A DNA stretch of 64,000 nt. It comes from Ideonella sp. Its GTDB lineage: Bacteria; Pseudomonadota; Gammaproteobacteria; Burkholderiales; Burkholderiaceae_C. Numbering within the stretch: position 1 is the first letter of the stretch; each line of letters starts with the position of its first letter. Below the pieces are notes generated by a model. The model was not told the origin of the DNA, ran no database searches, and saw only the letters and a program-made list of their open reading frames with translations. The stretch is from NCBI GenBank assembly GCA_015075165.1, contig JABTUY010000008.1, positions 1 to 64,000 on the forward strand, written 5' to 3'. The position numbers and the translations under genes were made by a program. Of this stretch, positions 62,711-64,000 are shown in pieces.

Positions 62711-62772
62711 CGACAAACCCTCCGCGCTGCGCGCTGCGGGATTCGCGCCTGGGAGCGGCCCGGCACGCTCAT
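62656..62772. repeat. Two repeat units between surA and rsmA
   Basis: Copies at 62656-62710 and 62719-62772 share the core CTGCGCGCTGCGGGATTCG and flanks with the units at 56.5 kb. The second copy's GCTCAT overlaps the surA stop codon. The first copy differs by a one-base insertion and a degraded CCTCC end. Confidence 0.88.
62707..62772 (-). CDS. Repeat-encoded 21-codon mini-ORF after surA
   Basis: The minus strand reads [18 protein letters not shown] then VCR and stop. Its ATG overlaps the surA stop as ATGA, and its stop overlaps the ATG of the next mini-ORF. The peptide matches the pgpA/pncC mini-ORFs at 14 of 18 positions in the repeated part. Confidence 0.45.
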   Translation of the reverse strand: MSVPGRSQARIPQRAARRVCR

Positions 62773-64000
62773 TGCGGCGCTTCGCGCATCTCGATGTAGG
62801 CGCGCGCGCGCAGGTCTTTCACCCAGTCGAGATAGGCCGCCTCGAACTTCTGCTCGCGCAGCGCGGCGCGCGCCTGCTCGCGCACCTCTTTCTCGCTGAG
62901 CTCGACCTCGCGCCGCTCGATCACCTGGATCAGGTGCACGCCGAAGCGTGACACCACCGGCGGCGACACCGCGCCGGGGCCGAGACGGTTCATCGCCTCC
63001 TCGAACTCGGGCACGAAGCCGCCCGGCGACTGCCAGCCGAGGTCGCCGCCCGCCGCCGCGCTGGCGTCTTCCGACACCTCGCGCGCCACGTCTTCGAAGC
63101 GGCGCTGGCCGCTGTCGATCTGGCGCTTCAGCCCCTCGAGCCGGCGCGACGCGTCTTCGGCGCTGACCTGAGCCGAGGCGCGCAGCAGGATGTGGCGCGC
63201 ATGCGTCTGCGTGATGCGGATCGCGGCGCCGTCGCGGCGGTCGAGCACCTTGATCAAGTGGAAGCCCGCGCCGCTGCGCACCGGCACCGGCGTGACCTCG
63301 CCGACCTTCAGGTTGCGCACCGCGTCGGTGAACAGATCGGGCAGCCGCGACGCCGGCCGCAGGCCGATCTCGCCACCCTTGGCGCGGTTGCCGTCCTCCG
63401 ACACCTCGCGCGCCACGGCGGCGAAATCGGCACCGGCGCGCACCTTGGCCAGCGCCGCGTCGATGCGCGCGCGCCGCTCGGCGATCACGGCCTCGGTGGC
63501 GCCCTCGGGCACCGTGACCATGATCTGCGCCAGATTCAGCTCGGTGCTGGCGGCCGCAGCGCTGCGTTGCTGCTCGAGGTATTTGTCGACATCGGCGTCG
63601 GTGATGCGGATGCGGCCCTGCACCTCGCGTTCGCGCACGCGCTCCACCAGGATCTGGTCGCGCAGGTTGTTGCGAAAGCGCACGAAGTCGATGCCCTCGC
63701 TGGCCAGGCGGCGGCGCAACTCGGCCAGGGTGATGCGGTTGGCGGCGGCCACGGAGTTGACCGCGCGATCGAGTTCGACTTCGTCGACCTTGGTGCCGCT
63801 GTCGCGCGCGTGGGTCACCTGCACGCGCTCGTCGATCAACGCGTCGAGCACGCGCTTGCGCAGCACGTCGGCGGCCGGCTCGCGCCCGCCATTGCGTTGG
63901 ATCTGCTCGCGTGCGCGCGCCAGGCGCTGTTCGACTTCGTTGGCGGTGACCAGTTCGCTGTTGACCACCGCGACGATGTAGTCGCCGACGCGCGTGCCGC
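62769..64000 (-). CDS. surA: Periplasmic chaperone/peptidyl-prolyl isomerase SurA (5' end outside window)
   Basis: The visible 410 codons lack only the signal peptide and very N-terminus. The SurA N-domain (IVAVVNSELVTANEVEQRL) and two parvulin domains are present (THARHILLRASAQ with GDLGWQSPGGFVPEFEEA; an earlier one with LAQIMVTVPEGA and GGEIGLRPA). The C-terminal helix closes the N-domain. It escorts outer membrane proteins. It runs toward rsmA; lptD would be expected upstream, beyond the window. Confidence 0.94.
   Translation of the reverse strand, partial: GTRVGDYIVAVVNSELVTANEVEQRLARAREQIQRNGGREPAADVLRKRVLDALIDERVQVTHARDSGTKVDEVELDRAVNSVAAANRITLAELRRRLASEGIDFVRFRNNLRDQILVERVREREVQGRIRITDADVDKYLEQQRSAAAASTELNLAQIMVTVPEGATEAVIAERRARIDAALAKVRAGADFAAVAREVSEDGNRAKGGEIGLRPASRLPDLFTDAVRNLKVGEVTPVPVRSGAGFHLIKVLDRRDGAAIRITQTHARHILLRASAQVSAEDASRRLEGLKRQIDSGQRRFEDVAREVSEDASAAAGGDLGWQSPGGFVPEFEEAMNRLGPGAVSPPVVSRFGVHLIQVIERREVELSEKEVREQARAALREQKFEAAYLDWVKDLRARAYIEMREAPQ

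Overview
The window is a high-GC, densely packed chromosome segment from a betaproteobacterium, most likely Burkholderiales of the Rubrivivax/Leptothrix/Methylibium type. This rests on the gene set and gene orders: rsmB-DUF4390-ntrY-ntrX-like, birA-SPOR, glnE/yhdP-nitrilase, ptsN-hprK, fur/bamE-dapB-exbBD-leuS-lptE-holA and surA-rsmA. The species call is an inference. No similarity search was possible.

Layout. Bases 1-1708 are low-GC foreign DNA: an IS3 transposase tail, the C-terminus of a tyrosine recombinase and an intact ISL3-type transposase. They abut the 3' end of a tRNA-Phe gene, as expected for one end of a decayed integrated island. From 1.8 to 7.7 kb lie an NtrX-like regulator and NtrY-like kinase, DUF4390, rsmB and a universal stress protein. 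From 7.9 to 18.3 kb come folE with a BLUF photoreceptor, a proA-LemA-unknown operon, an AEC transporter, topB divergent from a SET-domain methyltransferase, and birA with a SPOR protein. From 18.2 to 25.8 kb are an exported subtilase with a GlyGly-CTERM-like tail, a lipoprotein resembling that protease's own propeptide, gap, tkt, a hemerythrin and a murU-like nucleotidyltransferase.

The most system-like segment is 25.7-32.0 kb, a five-gene operon in the order SPFH/SHOCT protein, DUF4178 protein, DUF350 membrane protein, membrane-anchored aminopropyltransferase and Tat-type lipoprotein FAD amine oxidase. I read it as a membrane-stress or polyamine-type module of unknown substrate. From 32 to 45 kb follow a UbiH-like hydroxylase, a CAP-domain lipoprotein, a hairpin repeat array, a nitrilase, YhdP, GlnE, a rhombosortase (candidate processing enzyme for the subtilase), an EamA transporter and CorA. 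From 45 to 54.9 kb are hpf, ptsN-hprK, fur, bamE-dapB-exbB-exbD, leuS, lptE and holA. From 55 to 64 kb are thiL-pgpA-pncC-ghrA, maeB, a secreted ribonuclease with barstar, rsmA and the 3' part of surA.

Two intercistronic gaps, pgpA to pncC and surA to rsmA, carry the same about 54-bp repeat. In each, two tandem mini-ORFs link the stop of the upstream gene to the GTG start of the downstream gene through an unbroken chain of ATGA/GTGA overlaps. This is the least expected signal in the window.
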